Origin: Polycladomyces abyssicola
GTDB taxonomy: Bacteria; Bacillota; Bacilli; Thermoactinomycetales; JIR-001
Length of the DNA: 64,000 nt
Reading direction: 5' to 3'
Assembly: GCF_018326425.1 (NCBI RefSeq)
Contig: NZ_AP024601.1
Coordinates: 608,001-672,000, forward strand
The notes below the pieces were generated by a model that was not told the DNA's origin, made no database searches, and worked only from the letters and a program-made list of their open reading frames with translations. Shown here piece after piece: positions 44,494 through 52,983 of the stretch; position 1 is the first letter of the stretch, and every line of letters starts with the position of its first letter. Made by a program: the position numbers and the translations under genes.

Positions 44494-45304
44494 GATAGAC
44501 ACCCTTTCTGCCTGATAAATAATAAGAAACCAAAGGGGAAAGTGCGTTTGCAAAAGCCCTCAAATAAGGAATGTCTTCTGATTCATTGTACGAATTTTTT
44601 TCTTCACCTGTCACGCTTAGAACGCCTATTACATCTTTTCCGCATTTTACGGGAACCGTAACCAACGAATAAAAGGAGTTGTCAGAATGATCATTATGTT
44701 CGAAACGTGAGCCGGGGGCGTTTACGTCAGGCAAGTAATAAGGTTCGCCGGTCATATATGTGAATCCTGCTGAGTTTTCTTGACTGATTGCGGGAGTGAA
44801 TTTTTGGATTTGCGTCGAGTGACTTGCCCAACCACATGGTTCTAAGTGGGTCTCTTCCTCATTAGGAATGAATAGTACCACTTTGGGGTCCTTGGATTTT
44901 TTATTAATCATAAAGGCTCGAATCATCCAACAAATATGATTAAAAGTGTAAAGATGATTGGTCTTTGAAAAAGGTTCTCGTAAACATTTGGCAATTAGAT
45001 TGCCGATTGTACTCAAAATATCGATAGCGTCAGTATTTTTGACTATTTCTTCATTTATTTCTGAAAACTCTTCGGTGAAATTCAAGGACCTTGCTGTTCT
45101 CTTGTAACTCCACCACAAAAGAATACCGACAAAGAAAGATAATATGGTAACAATCACAATAACCTCTATAGGAATGTTTTGAAGGTTTTCCCAATCCAAC
45201 TGAGAAAGAGTGTACCATACCAATCCTAATATCGAAATAAACGCTAATACATAGGGGAACCACAGGAAACGCTTAAACAACTTGTCTAAAAGATCCCCGA
45301 ACAC
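44447..45304 (-). CDS. Membrane-anchored GAF-domain protein
   Basis: A 285-residue protein. Two transmembrane helices near the N-terminus (about residues 13-36 and 41-65) precede a helical linker and a C-terminal GAF-like domain (about 95-260) with FYSLVTVPVKCGKDVIGVLSVTGEEK. It is probably a sensor. GTG 45304 behind AAGGGGG (spacing 6) is preferred over a TTG at 45376. A copy of its 5' end and leader is found at 47985-48062. Confidence 0.75.
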   Translation of the reverse strand: MFGDLLDKLFKRFLWFPYVLAFISILGLVWYTLSQLDWENLQNIPIEVIVIVTILSFFVGILLWWSYKRTARSLNFTEEFSEINEEIVKNTDAIDILSTIGNLIAKCLREPFSKTNHLYTFNHICWMIRAFMINKKSKDPKVVLFIPNEEETHLEPCGWASHSTQIQKFTPAISQENSAGFTYMTGEPYYLPDVNAPGSRFEHNDHSDNSFYSLVTVPVKCGKDVIGVLSVTGEEKNSYNESEDIPYLRAFANALSPLVSYYLSGRKGVYRAHREKVGSKRAEDI

Positions 45305-45369
45305 GCTTATCCCCCTTCCTGATAAAAAGGTATTCAATCTATCGTCTTTCAATTCCTTTCTTACATTTT

Positions 45370-45500
45370 CCAACAAATAAAAAGCCCAGCAGGGATCAAC
45401 CCGCTAAGCTTTTTGATCAAAAGAAATACGACGCTGTCTTCGATTAAGTATTTTTCATTCCTTTCCGTCATTTTCCTTAAAGAGCTCCTCGGTTGCTGTG
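45370..45500. repeat. Duplicate of 44243-44420 (terminator plus 3' end of small gene)
   Basis: ccaacaaataaaaagcccagcagg resembles 44243 onward. The match continues through the hairpin (45378-45415, T-run for leftward transcription), then the gct(g)tcttcg and catgcctttccg / cattcctttccg stretches. The last part includes the end of the 57-residue gene and now forms the 3' end of the ornithine-cyclodeaminase-like gene. Confidence 0.75.
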
Positions 45501-46535
45501 TGCTTCATTCATTTGATTGTTCACCTTTTCGTTTCGTATCAGAGGCCGGAAGTTGACTTCCGTTCCTATTCCCAGTTGTTTTGCTTTTTGGTAGATCCGG
45601 CTGGCGACCATCGTATCCAAAAAAGCGCTGCCAACGGATTTGCAGAAAGTAATTTCATTCGGATGTTCCCGTCCTTTCTTTTTACCCGTTACGATTTCTC
45701 CGAGTTCCCCGTACAGTCGGTCAAAACTCCATGTTCCTTCCCGGACCGGGATCAGGAAATCGCCGGCTTCGTGAAGTACCCCTTCTTTTGTATCGGCCAC
45801 GATTTTGTCCGACCGCTTTAAGGTAGTAAGATCTACTTCCTGCATGTGAGGCTGATAAGAACCAATCCCGTTGATATGCGTTCCTTTTTTTAGATATGAA
45901 CCATCAAAGACAGGAGTGGACGAGCGGGTGCTGCAAATGACGATGTCTGCGGCATGAACGGCGGAATTGGCATCGGGGGCAATTTCAATGGTTCCTTTCC
46001 AGTTTGGGTACATCTTTCGAATGGTCTTCTGCAACTCTTCTGCTTTACTCGGTGTCCGGTTATATAGAAGGATGGCGGATAGAGAGCGTACCTCCATCAT
46101 CGCCTGGATTTGGCCTACCGCCTGGGCACCGCATCCGATGACCGTACAGATTTCACTATCTTTCCTGGCCAGATATTTCGTGGCGACTCCGCTGACGGCA
46201 CCCGTCCGCAAAACGGTTAGATAGGACGCATCCATCACTGCCACATGTTCTCCTGACGAGGCCTCCGTTAACAAAAGGATCCCCTGCAGAACATTTTTGC
46301 CTTTCTCCGCATTTTGCGGGAATATGCTGACCACTTTTACGGCCGTGTAATGAATGGGTTCTATGTAAGCCGGCATATAAAGCGTATTGGCTCCCATAAG
46401 GGGATGGTCGATGGAAGTGCGCATGGGGGTTACGGTTTTTCCTTCTTCGTAAAAACGGAAAGCTTGTTCTACATCTTCCAGGCAATCTTTCATCGTATAT
46501 ATGCGACGAATCTCATCTGCCGATAAAATCAGCAT
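45477..46535 (-). CDS. Ornithine cyclodeaminase / mu-crystallin family protein
   Basis: A 352-residue NAD(P)-binding enzyme. Family features are TSIDHPLMGANTLYMPAYI, LTEASSGEHVAVMDASYLTVLRTGAVSGVATKYLA, the Rossmann segment TVIGCGAQAVGQIQAM, and VDLTTLKRSDKIVADT. It may be an amino-acid dehydrogenase, ornithine cyclodeaminase or EutC-like. GGAGGG lies before ATG 46535. The last eight or so codons (AHSNRGAL) derive from the duplicated 3' end of the small gene, so the original C-terminus may have been lost. It follows an MHS transporter gene on the same strand. Confidence 0.88.
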   Translation of the reverse strand: MLILSADEIRRIYTMKDCLEDVEQAFRFYEEGKTVTPMRTSIDHPLMGANTLYMPAYIEPIHYTAVKVVSIFPQNAEKGKNVLQGILLLTEASSGEHVAVMDASYLTVLRTGAVSGVATKYLARKDSEICTVIGCGAQAVGQIQAMMEVRSLSAILLYNRTPSKAEELQKTIRKMYPNWKGTIEIAPDANSAVHAADIVICSTRSSTPVFDGSYLKKGTHINGIGSYQPHMQEVDLTTLKRSDKIVADTKEGVLHEAGDFLIPVREGTWSFDRLYGELGEIVTGKKKGREHPNEITFCKSVGSAFLDTMVASRIYQKAKQLGIGTEVNFRPLIRNEKVNNQMNEAHSNRGAL

Positions 46536-46566
46536 GCAAATCCCTCCACTACTGAATGTACAAGAA

Positions 46567-46621
46567 GGAATCAGAGACGCTCGGGTCCTTGTTCCCGGTG
46601 CCTCTGATTCCCGTTTTTTTT
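46567..46621 (+). terminator. Hairpin with T-run only in the plus-strand direction
   Basis: GGAATCAGAG (46567-46576) pairs with CTCTGATTCC (46602-46611) and is followed by CGTTTTTTTT. It lies between the two minus-strand genes, so it would stop antisense transcription entering the MHS gene. It may also act as an RNA structure in the leftward mRNA. Confidence 0.55.
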
Positions 46622-47912
46622 ACTTCGCAACTTGTTGTGACTGTTGGACATCGCTCATTTTCTGGTTGGGAACAAAAGAGATGGCGATCAGAGAAATGAT
46701 TCCGGTAAGAACAATATATAGAGCCACCGGTACCCATGAATTGTTGTATGTCTCCAGAAGGGCAGTGGCGATGAGCGGAGCGGTTCCACCCGCGATCGCA
46801 GCACCGAGCTGATAGCCGAGCGTGACCCCCGTGTAACGAACATGAGTGGTAAAAATCTCCGAAAACAGTGTGCCCAGAACAGCGGTGACGGGTGCCCACA
46901 GAATTCCGAGTCCGATGACGGTAGCAACGATGAGCAAAAAAGGCGATTTTGACGACAACAGATAGAAGTAAGGAAACGCATATAAAATGATCGCTACCGT
47001 TCCCCAAACATAGAGGGGCTTGCGGCCGATCCGGTCGGACCATTTGCCCATAAACGGGATGGTAATGGTCGTGATCAGTGTGGCAATGGTCACCGCATTT
47101 AATACGGTTGTTTTGGGAAAGCCGAGGTGGCCGGTTCCGTAAGAGATGATAAACGTCGAGAAAATATAGAACGGACCTGTTTCCACCACTTTTGCACCCA
47201 CTGCCAGCAAGACGGATTTCCATTGATAACGCAGTGTATCAAAGAGAGGGACCTTTGCGATCTTGCCGCTTTTTTGCGTCTCTTTAAACTCGGGCGTTTC
47301 ATCAATCCCGTTCCGGATCCACAATCCGATGAATACCAGAATGGCGCTCAAAATAAAGGGAATTCGCCAACCCCACGACATAAATTGGCTGTCCGGAAGC
47401 AGAGTCATCAGGCTGATGGACAGAGTTCCGAGCAACATTCCGATGGTGACGCCCATCTGCGGCACGCTGCCAAAAAAGCCTTTCCTATCTTTGGAGGAGT
47501 ATTCAACGGCCAGCAGCAAGGCGCCGCCCCATTCACCGCCGATGCCCAGTCCCTGAATCAGGCGCAGTACCGTGAGCAGGATGGGGGCCCAGATCCCGAT
47601 TGTTTTGTAATCAGGGAGGAGACCGATGAAAACGGTTGCAATCCCCATCAAAGAAAGAGTGAGAACCAATGTTTTCTTGCGGCCGATTTTATCGCCGATA
47701 TGGCTGAAGATAATTCCGCCGAGCGGCCGGATAAAAAAAGGAATTCCGAATGAAGCATAAGATAAGAGCAATCCCACAACCGGATCAAAATTGGGGAAAA
47801 AGAGCTGGTTAAATACGAGAGAGGCCATCGTTCCATATAAGAAAAAGTCAAACCATTCGATGGAACTACCGATCAAACTGGCCACTAGGGCTTTGGTTTC
47901 CCGTTTTTTCAT
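46620..47912 (-). CDS. MFS transporter, metabolite:H+ symporter (MHS) family
   Basis: A 430-residue twelve-helix transporter with MHS hallmarks SSIEWFDFFLYGTMASLVF, FSHIGDKIGRKKTLVLTLS and GLGIGGEWGGALLL. It is paralogous to the protein at 26961-28274 in the same signature positions. The substrate is unknown; pairing with the cyclodeaminase-like enzyme suggests uptake of an amino-acid derivative. GAGGAGG is 14 bases before ATG 47912. It lies inside the second copy of the duplicated module. Confidence 0.88.
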   Translation of the reverse strand: MKKRETKALVASLIGSSIEWFDFFLYGTMASLVFNQLFFPNFDPVVGLLLSYASFGIPFFIRPLGGIIFSHIGDKIGRKKTLVLTLSLMGIATVFIGLLPDYKTIGIWAPILLTVLRLIQGLGIGGEWGGALLLAVEYSSKDRKGFFGSVPQMGVTIGMLLGTLSISLMTLLPDSQFMSWGWRIPFILSAILVFIGLWIRNGIDETPEFKETQKSGKIAKVPLFDTLRYQWKSVLLAVGAKVVETGPFYIFSTFIISYGTGHLGFPKTTVLNAVTIATLITTITIPFMGKWSDRIGRKPLYVWGTVAIILYAFPYFYLLSSKSPFLLIVATVIGLGILWAPVTAVLGTLFSEIFTTHVRYTGVTLGYQLGAAIAGGTAPLIATALLETYNNSWVPVALYIVLTGIISLIAISFVPNQKMSDVQQSQQVAK

Positions 47913-47984
47913 AATTCTTTAAAATCCTCCTCTTTCCAATGATGAAAATAGAATATAAGATATAGTATGTATTCGGGATCAGGC

Positions 47985-48064
47985 CTAAAAGATCCTCGAA
48001 CACGCTTATCCCCATCCTGGTAAAAAGGTATTCAATCTACGGTCTTTCATTCCTTTCTTTCATT
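47985..48064. repeat. Duplicate of 45286-45366 (leader and 5' end of GAF gene)
   Basis: taaaagatcctcgaacacgc and aaaaaggtattcaatcta, ending tctttc...ttcctttctt, follow 45286-45366 with a few changes, including the GTG start and its GGGG Shine-Dalgarno. This marks the right end of the second module copy and may supply the promoter for the MHS gene. Confidence 0.8.
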
Positions 48065-48073
48065 TTGATGATT

Positions 48074-48109
48074 AAAAAGAGCCGGGGCATAGAGATCCCG
48101 ACTCTTTTT
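48074..48109. terminator. Bidirectional terminator
   Basis: The stem AAAAAGAGCCGGG / CCCGACTCTTTTT has a nine-base loop. It lies between the lipoprotein gene and the MHS module. Confidence 0.75.
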
Positions 48110-48195
48110 ACATCCGTGAGGAAACACCCGGGCATATGGATCAAGGCGACCCAGATGCTTGGGAAACCGGATTTTATATCGCTGTCAAAAAGCGT

Positions 48196-48675
48196 TCACT
48201 TGGTGTTCAATTTCTTGCCTTCCTCGGAAACGATGAGAAACTTTTTATACTTCAACACACCGCGCGCCACGGAGATGAACACGCGCGCCGGGCGTGACTG
48301 ATCATCACCGAACGTGGAGTTGTTATGGTTCAGGTCCAACGTGATTTTGACCGTTTCCGGTCCCACGATTTCCACGGAGATGGGGTCCAGTGTGTATCCG
48401 TAATACTTTTTATCCGAAAGCTGGATCAAGAGAATGTCGTCGTTGTCCCAATCCCCGTGTGTATCGAGATTGCCGGGATGTTTTTCTTTCGTAAAATACC
48501 AGATACCGCCTTTGGCAGGCCAAGGAACATCCGACCAATCGTTGTATTCGAACGGCACTTTGAAAGGCGGATTTTTCGGAGCTGACGCTTCTTTGTCCGC
48601 TTTCAAATTGCATCCGCTCAATAATATCAATGTTCCCATCAGTACGAGAAAACAACGGATGATGGCTTTGTTCAC
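48196..48675 (-). CDS. Lipoprotein, paralogue of the next gene
   Basis: A 159-residue lipoprotein with lipobox LLSGC (Cys22) at the end of a hydrophobic signal peptide. The mature domain shares a clear pattern with the 193-residue protein at 48731-49312: GGIWYFTKEKHPGNLD against GGVWYYTQAKHPNNLD, then DxLLIQLSDKKYYGY against DVLYIQLGDNRYRGY, and a common RPARVF/EPARTY and KFLIVSEEGKKL/SFLVMDESGRKL tail. Function unknown. GTG start 48675 with GGGAGG upstream. Confidence 0.8.
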   Translation of the reverse strand: MNKAIIRCFLVLMGTLILLSGCNLKADKEASAPKNPPFKVPFEYNDWSDVPWPAKGGIWYFTKEKHPGNLDTHGDWDNDDILLIQLSDKKYYGYTLDPISVEIVGPETVKITLDLNHNNSTFGDDQSRPARVFISVARGVLKYKKFLIVSEEGKKLNTK

Positions 48676-48730
48676 GTGCGTATGCTTCCTCCCTCACGCG
48701 TGATTCCCGGCTGATACTTTCATGGTCAGG

Positions 48731-49312
48731 CTATCGGGTTTTCAATTTGCGGCCACTCTCGTCCATGACCAAAAAACTTTTTCCTTTGAGTGTGCCTTTG
48801 TTCACTTTAATATAAGTGCGGGCGGGTTCCGGCTGGTCTGAGGAAAAGGTGTCATCCTTTTTCTCCAGATGCAGGGTGACGCGGGCGACCTGGTTGTTGA
48901 TCAATTCCAGCGCCACCGGTTTGGCGTCGTATCCTCTGTATCGGTTGTCCCCCAGCTGGATGTAGAGAACGTCCATTTCATCCCAGATAAAATCGTCATC
49001 CAAATTGTTGGGATGTTTGGCTTGGGTATAATACCATACCCCGCCGTGGATCATCGGCGGTTCGTTGATGAAATCGACCGCTTCAAACCAAGGCTGATCA
49101 TAGAAAGTAGAGGCCGCTTGTGCTCCCTCCGGATCCGCACCTGAACCGTTGTTGACGGCTTCGATAAATTCCCCACTCGGTTCTTCCTGTGGTTGCTCGG
49201 ACGCTAGTGAATGCCACTTCCCGGTTCCGGGGAGCGGAACCAAACCGCAGCCTGTCAACGATACGGATAGGAGGAGCATCAAAACGGCAAACCTTCTGCT
49301 GTTGCAGGACAT
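48731..49312 (-). CDS. Lipoprotein, paralogue of the previous gene
   Basis: A 193-residue lipoprotein with signal peptide and lipobox SLTGC (Cys22). A linker rich in Gln, Glu, Ser and Gly (about residues 35-75) precedes the conserved domain shared with 48196-48675. The two genes are 55 bases apart on one strand and arose by tandem duplication. The role is unknown; surface exposure is likely. GGAGG is 7 bases before ATG 49312. Confidence 0.8.
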   Translation of the reverse strand: MSCNSRRFAVLMLLLSVSLTGCGLVPLPGTGKWHSLASEQPQEEPSGEFIEAVNNGSGADPEGAQAASTFYDQPWFEAVDFINEPPMIHGGVWYYTQAKHPNNLDDDFIWDEMDVLYIQLGDNRYRGYDAKPVALELINNQVARVTLHLEKKDDTFSSDQPEPARTYIKVNKGTLKGKSFLVMDESGRKLKTR

Positions 49313-49517
49313 CGTGCACCTCCGCTTTTTTCAAAACATCAATGGATTCCTTCCCTACTTTACTGTTCCCCTTGGATAGTGTCAAGGACGAGTCGGAATT
49401 GTAAGAAAAGAGTTACCCGCAGACTTTGCTATCAACTGACCTCCAATTCGTCAGGGATGGATTTCTTGTTTTTGGAAAACTATATAGAGAGGATGTGTCG
49501 TCAAAGGAGAGAATGAC

Positions 49518-50588
49518 GTGGGAACGATTGTATCAGTGGGAACGGCGGTTCCGCCCCATAGCATTCATCAACAGGAAGTACGCGAGTTTGCTCGGCACTT
49601 ATTTCGGGATTCCTTTTCCGATGTGGACCGCTTACTCGGTATTTTTGATCGTACAGCCATTCAGACACGCTGGTTTAGCCGGCCGCGGGAGTGGTTTGAA
49701 CAAGACCATTCGTTTTCTGACCGGAATGAAGCCTACATCGAAGCAGCGTGCCGGTTGGGGGAAGCAGCGGTGCGTCGTTGCTTGGATCGGGTTGGTCTCG
49801 AGCCGTACGAGGTGGATGTGTTTCTCTTCGTCTCCACTACCGGCTTGGCCACTCCCAGCATTGATGCCCACTTGATCAATCGGTTGGGTATGAACCCGCA
49901 CGTCAGGCGAACGCCGATCTGGGGTCTGGGATGTGCAGGGGGTGCCGTCGGATTGTCGCGGGCGATGGAGACGGCCAGGGCGTATCCGGAGGCGCGGGTG
50001 TTGTTGTTGACCGTGGAGTTGTGCGGGTTAACGTTTCGCCGGGAGGATCGCAGCAAAAGCAATCTGGTCGCTTCCTCCCTTTTCGCCGACGGAGCGGCGG
50101 CGGTGTTGCTGGTGGGGGATCGCGCGACAGTGCCCCGGCCAACAAGCGGACCCCGATTGTTGGATGCGATGAGTACCACCTGGCGGGATTCGTTGGAGAT
50201 CATGGGATGGGAAGTGTGTGACGACGGGTTGCAGGTGGTGTTCTCCAAGGACATCCCGTCCATCGTTCGCCGGGAGGTACGTCCCAACGTGGATCGTTTT
50301 TTGGCGCGCAGAAAGTTGGTATGCAGTGATATCCACCGTTGGATTACTCATCCGGGTGGTTTGAAAGTGTTGCAGGCTTATCGGGAGGCGATGGATTTGC
50401 CGGCGGAAAAATTGCATCATGCACAGGAAGTGTTGCGGAATTATGGCAACATGTCATCGGCCACCGTATTGTTCGTGCTGGAGCGTGAAATGCGGGAATC
50501 GCATGAACCCGGGGAGTATGGATTGGTGACGGCATTGGGACCCGGTTTCAGCTCCGAATTGGTGCTCTTGCAATGGGAGGAAAGGTGA
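49518..50588 (+). CDS. bpsA: Type III polyketide synthase (alkylpyrone synthase type)
   Basis: A chalcone-synthase-like enzyme that condenses acyl-CoA with malonyl-CoA, in Bacillus giving triketide alkylpyrones. Catalytic Cys139 is in WGLGCAGGAVG, His in WITHPGGLKV, and Asn in NYGNMSSATVLFVLE. The 356-residue length is normal. GTG 49518 has AAAGGAGA 7 bases upstream. The methyltransferase gene follows directly, the same pair as Bacillus bpsA-bpsB (ypbQ). This symbol is unrelated to the polyamine synthase at 29943. Confidence 0.9.
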   Translation: MGTIVSVGTAVPPHSIHQQEVREFARHLFRDSFSDVDRLLGIFDRTAIQTRWFSRPREWFEQDHSFSDRNEAYIEAACRLGEAAVRRCLDRVGLEPYEVDVFLFVSTTGLATPSIDAHLINRLGMNPHVRRTPIWGLGCAGGAVGLSRAMETARAYPEARVLLLTVELCGLTFRREDRSKSNLVASSLFADGAAAVLLVGDRATVPRPTSGPRLLDAMSTTWRDSLEIMGWEVCDDGLQVVFSKDIPSIVRREVRPNVDRFLARRKLVCSDIHRWITHPGGLKVLQAYREAMDLPAEKLHHAQEVLRNYGNMSSATVLFVLEREMRESHEPGEYGLVTALGPGFSSELVLLQWEER

Positions 50589-50589
50589 G

Positions 50590-51183
50590 ATGTCTGTCAA
50601 TGATTGGTTTTGGTTGACCGTTTCGGTGGTATTGATGCAACGATTGGCGGAATGGACTTGGTCCCATCGCAACAGTCGACTGTTACGATCTTGGGGAGCG
50701 GTGGAAGCCGGACGGGAACATTTTCCCCTGATTGCAGGGATGCACGGGTTGTTTTTTCTCTCCTTAATCGTAGAAAAGGTGCTTTTTTCAGCCGAACCGC
50801 CGATTTGGTGGCCTATTCCACTCATTTTCTTTCTGGCTGCTCAAGTGTGCCGGATTTGGGTTCTCCGCGCATTGGGGCCGTTTTGGAATGTCCGCATTTG
50901 GGTGGTACCGGGTATGCGGCCGGTGATGAAGGGACCGTACCGTTTTCTGCGGCATCCCAACTATGTGGTGGTTATGATGGAATTGTTGGCATTGCCGCTT
51001 CTGTTCGGTGCGTATCGAACGGCCCTTCTTTTTTCGGTGCTCAACTGGTGGATCTTGACCCGGGTCCGCATTCCGGCGGAGGAACGTGCTTGGGCGGAGC
51101 TGACCGACTATGAACGGGAGATGGCGGAACATCATCGGCTCATTCCCGGATGGACGGGTTCGAACGGGCGATCGCGAACGTAA
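50590..51183 (+). CDS. bpsB: Isoprenylcysteine carboxyl methyltransferase family protein (alkylpyrone O-methyltransferase)
   Basis: A 197-residue membrane methyltransferase of the ICMT fold. The helical N-terminal half is followed by GPFWNVRIWVVPGMRPVMKGPYRFLRHPNYVVVMMELLALPLLF, the conserved RHPNY SAM/substrate region, and a C-terminal RIPAEERAWAE. In Bacillus, YpbQ methylates the products of the adjacent PKS. The start lies one base after the PKS stop codon, so coupling is expected. Confidence 0.88.
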   Translation: MSVNDWFWLTVSVVLMQRLAEWTWSHRNSRLLRSWGAVEAGREHFPLIAGMHGLFFLSLIVEKVLFSAEPPIWWPIPLIFFLAAQVCRIWVLRALGPFWNVRIWVVPGMRPVMKGPYRFLRHPNYVVVMMELLALPLLFGAYRTALLFSVLNWWILTRVRIPAEERAWAELTDYEREMAEHHRLIPGWTGSNGRSRT

Positions 51184-51298
51184 AGTGGCACTGCCGGGTG
51201 ATCAAGAATGAGGGGACGGGCTGTGAAGCGGAAGAGTGCGGATGATGTTTGGGAGAAAGAGAAAAAACACGGTACAATTGTATCGTAAAAGGGAAAAT

Positions 51299-51322
51299 AA
51301 CGATCCGAGAAAGGATCGTTTT
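51299..51322 (+). terminator. Small hairpin between bpsB and the SDR gene
   Basis: AACGATCC / GGATCGTT with a six-base loop is followed by TTC. It is a weak terminator candidate. Confidence 0.4.
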
Positions 51323-51454
51323 CTCCAGCGAATTGTGGGGCGTGTCCGCTTATTCACTGAACCGGGAGAGGGGTGGCCTGTTATCCAAACGGGCTGACCT
51401 GGATCAACGTGCGTGTATCGGGCACGCCTCAATCATCGAAAAGGAGGCGGGCCG

Positions 51455-52222
51455 ATGGATTGGAATGATCGTGTGGTGATCGTGACAGGTGGTGGACAGG
51501 GAATCGGACGTGTCTTGTCCCATGCCTTTGCCAAAAAAGGCGCCATCGTGTACATCGCCGAAGTGGATGAGGAAGCGGGGGAAGAATGCCGGCGTTGGAT
51601 CGAAGCGGAAGGAGGACGAGCGTTTTTCGTTCCCATCGACGTATCGCGGGAAGAAGAGGTTCAATCGCTGATGGCGCGGGTTGAACGGGAGCAAGGCAAG
51701 TTAAACGTTTTGGTCAACAATGCGGCAATCATGAGAAACGGTCCGATCGAGACGCTGTCGTTGGAGGATTGGAACCGGGTAATCGGGGTGAACCTAACAG
51801 GGGCTTTCTTGTGCGCCAAATACGGGGTACCCTTGCTGCGAAAAGGAGAAGACCCGGCCATCATCCAAATCGCTTCCACCCGGGCACTGATGTCGGAGCC
51901 CCATACCGAGGCGTATTCCGCCAGCAAAGGCGGCATTTTGGCGTTGACTCATGCGTTGGCCGTCAGTCTGGGACCCGAGATCCGTGTCAATGCGGTAAGT
52001 CCGGGCTGGATCGACGTCTCCCCTTGGCAAAAAAGCAGTCAACGCCAACCCGAGAAACTAAGGGAAATTGACCATGCCCAGCATCCGGTCGGCCGCGTGG
52101 GCAGGCCGGACGACATCGCACAAGCGGTACTGTTTTTGGCTTCCAAAGAGGCGGGATTCATGACGGGAGCCAACATCGTAGTCGATGGCGGCATGACGGT
52201 GAAGATGATTTATGCGGAATAA
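51455..52222 (+). CDS. Short-chain dehydrogenase/reductase (SDR)
   Basis: A 255-residue classical SDR. Cofactor loop TGGGQGIGR, NNAAI strand, catalytic Ser in IASTRAL, and YSASKGG (Tyr-x-x-x-Lys) are all present; MTGANIVVDGGMTV is the conserved C-terminal block. Asp/Glu at the end of beta-2 (AEVDEEAG) suggests NAD preference. ATG 51455 has AAAGGAGG 7 bases upstream. It might act on a pyrone or fatty intermediate if linked to the PKS pair, which is speculation. Confidence 0.9.
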   Translation: MDWNDRVVIVTGGGQGIGRVLSHAFAKKGAIVYIAEVDEEAGEECRRWIEAEGGRAFFVPIDVSREEEVQSLMARVEREQGKLNVLVNNAAIMRNGPIETLSLEDWNRVIGVNLTGAFLCAKYGVPLLRKGEDPAIIQIASTRALMSEPHTEAYSASKGGILALTHALAVSLGPEIRVNAVSPGWIDVSPWQKSSQRQPEKLREIDHAQHPVGRVGRPDDIAQAVLFLASKEAGFMTGANIVVDGGMTVKMIYAE

Positions 52223-52357
52223 AGCGTACGCCCCGATTTTCTTTTGGCACATGTTCGACAAGCGCCAAAAACGCTTAGATCCAAAAGAAACTAGCCGCGT
52301 CTTGTGACTGACCTTTTAGTGTGGAGTGGATACCTCACAAGTAATGCAGAAAGAAAC

Positions 52358-52388
52358 GGGATGCCCGATTGAGCATCCCTTGTTTTAT
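52358..52388 (+). terminator. Intrinsic terminator
   Basis: The stem GGGATGC / GCATCCC (52358-52379) is followed by TTGTTTTAT. It closes the PKS-SDR region before the riboswitch. Confidence 0.65.
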
Positions 52389-52627
52389 CTGATCTTTAGT
52401 GGTATCAGAAAATGAATGATAGCGAATCCTTGCCTTGGCTCCGTTCAGTGCTAAGTCCGAATAGTCATTCGCTGTTCAGCAAACAAAAGCTCTCTATTCG
52501 GGAAAGTTCTCTTTCAGCACATAGTCCATACCTTTCGTTGGCACGGTTGATTCCGCGCCTGTTTATTATACTTTACAACATGTGATTAGAGGGGGTATGA
52601 TGAGCTCAATTCATAATCAATATATCC

Positions 52628-52802
52628 TCGTAAATCGCTGAGTCCTGCGATACGCGGGAGCGGGGGAACCAACTGCAGACTGTGGTGATCTGTCACGGAC
52701 TGCATGGGGTGAATCCCGGGGTGGATTTTTTCCATGCCTGGGTAGGGTGACTCTCAGCCACCCGAATCCGTCAGCTAACCTCGTAAGCGTTTTGAGAGGG
52801 GG
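52628..52802 (+). ncRNA. Cyclic di-AMP riboswitch (ydaO/yuaA leader)
   Basis: Conserved ydaO-yuaA blocks appear in order: ATCGCTGAGTCCTGCG, GCGGGGGAACC, TGGGGTGAATCCC, GGTAGGGTGACTCTCA, CCGAATCCGTCAGCTAACCT and CGTAAGCGTTTTGAGAGG. Outer pairing CGCT / AGCG closes the fold as in the Bacillus leader. This class senses c-di-AMP, normally lowering expression of potassium-transport or cell-wall genes by termination. An intrinsic terminator follows 40 bases later and the next gene begins at 52984. Confidence 0.93.
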
Positions 52803-52840
52803 AGTGAACGCGCGGGAGCACGCTATTTTTGCTGTGCCAA

Positions 52841-52878
52841 AAAAAGCCACGTGAAGATACCCTTCTCGTGGCTTTTTC
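52841..52878 (+). terminator. Riboswitch expression-platform terminator
   Basis: The long stem AAAAAGCCACG..GAAG / CTTC..CGTGGCTTTTT (52841-52877) ends in TTTTT. It lies between the aptamer and the methyltransferase gene, where c-di-AMP binding is expected to favour termination. Confidence 0.8.
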
Positions 52879-52983
52879 TGTTGTTGCTGGTAATCACTTT
52901 CGTGCGAGTAGGCTGGAAATAACCCTAACTTTGTAATGGGTTTCTGCCATCCATCACGAAAAGATGTTGAGGGAGGACAAAGT

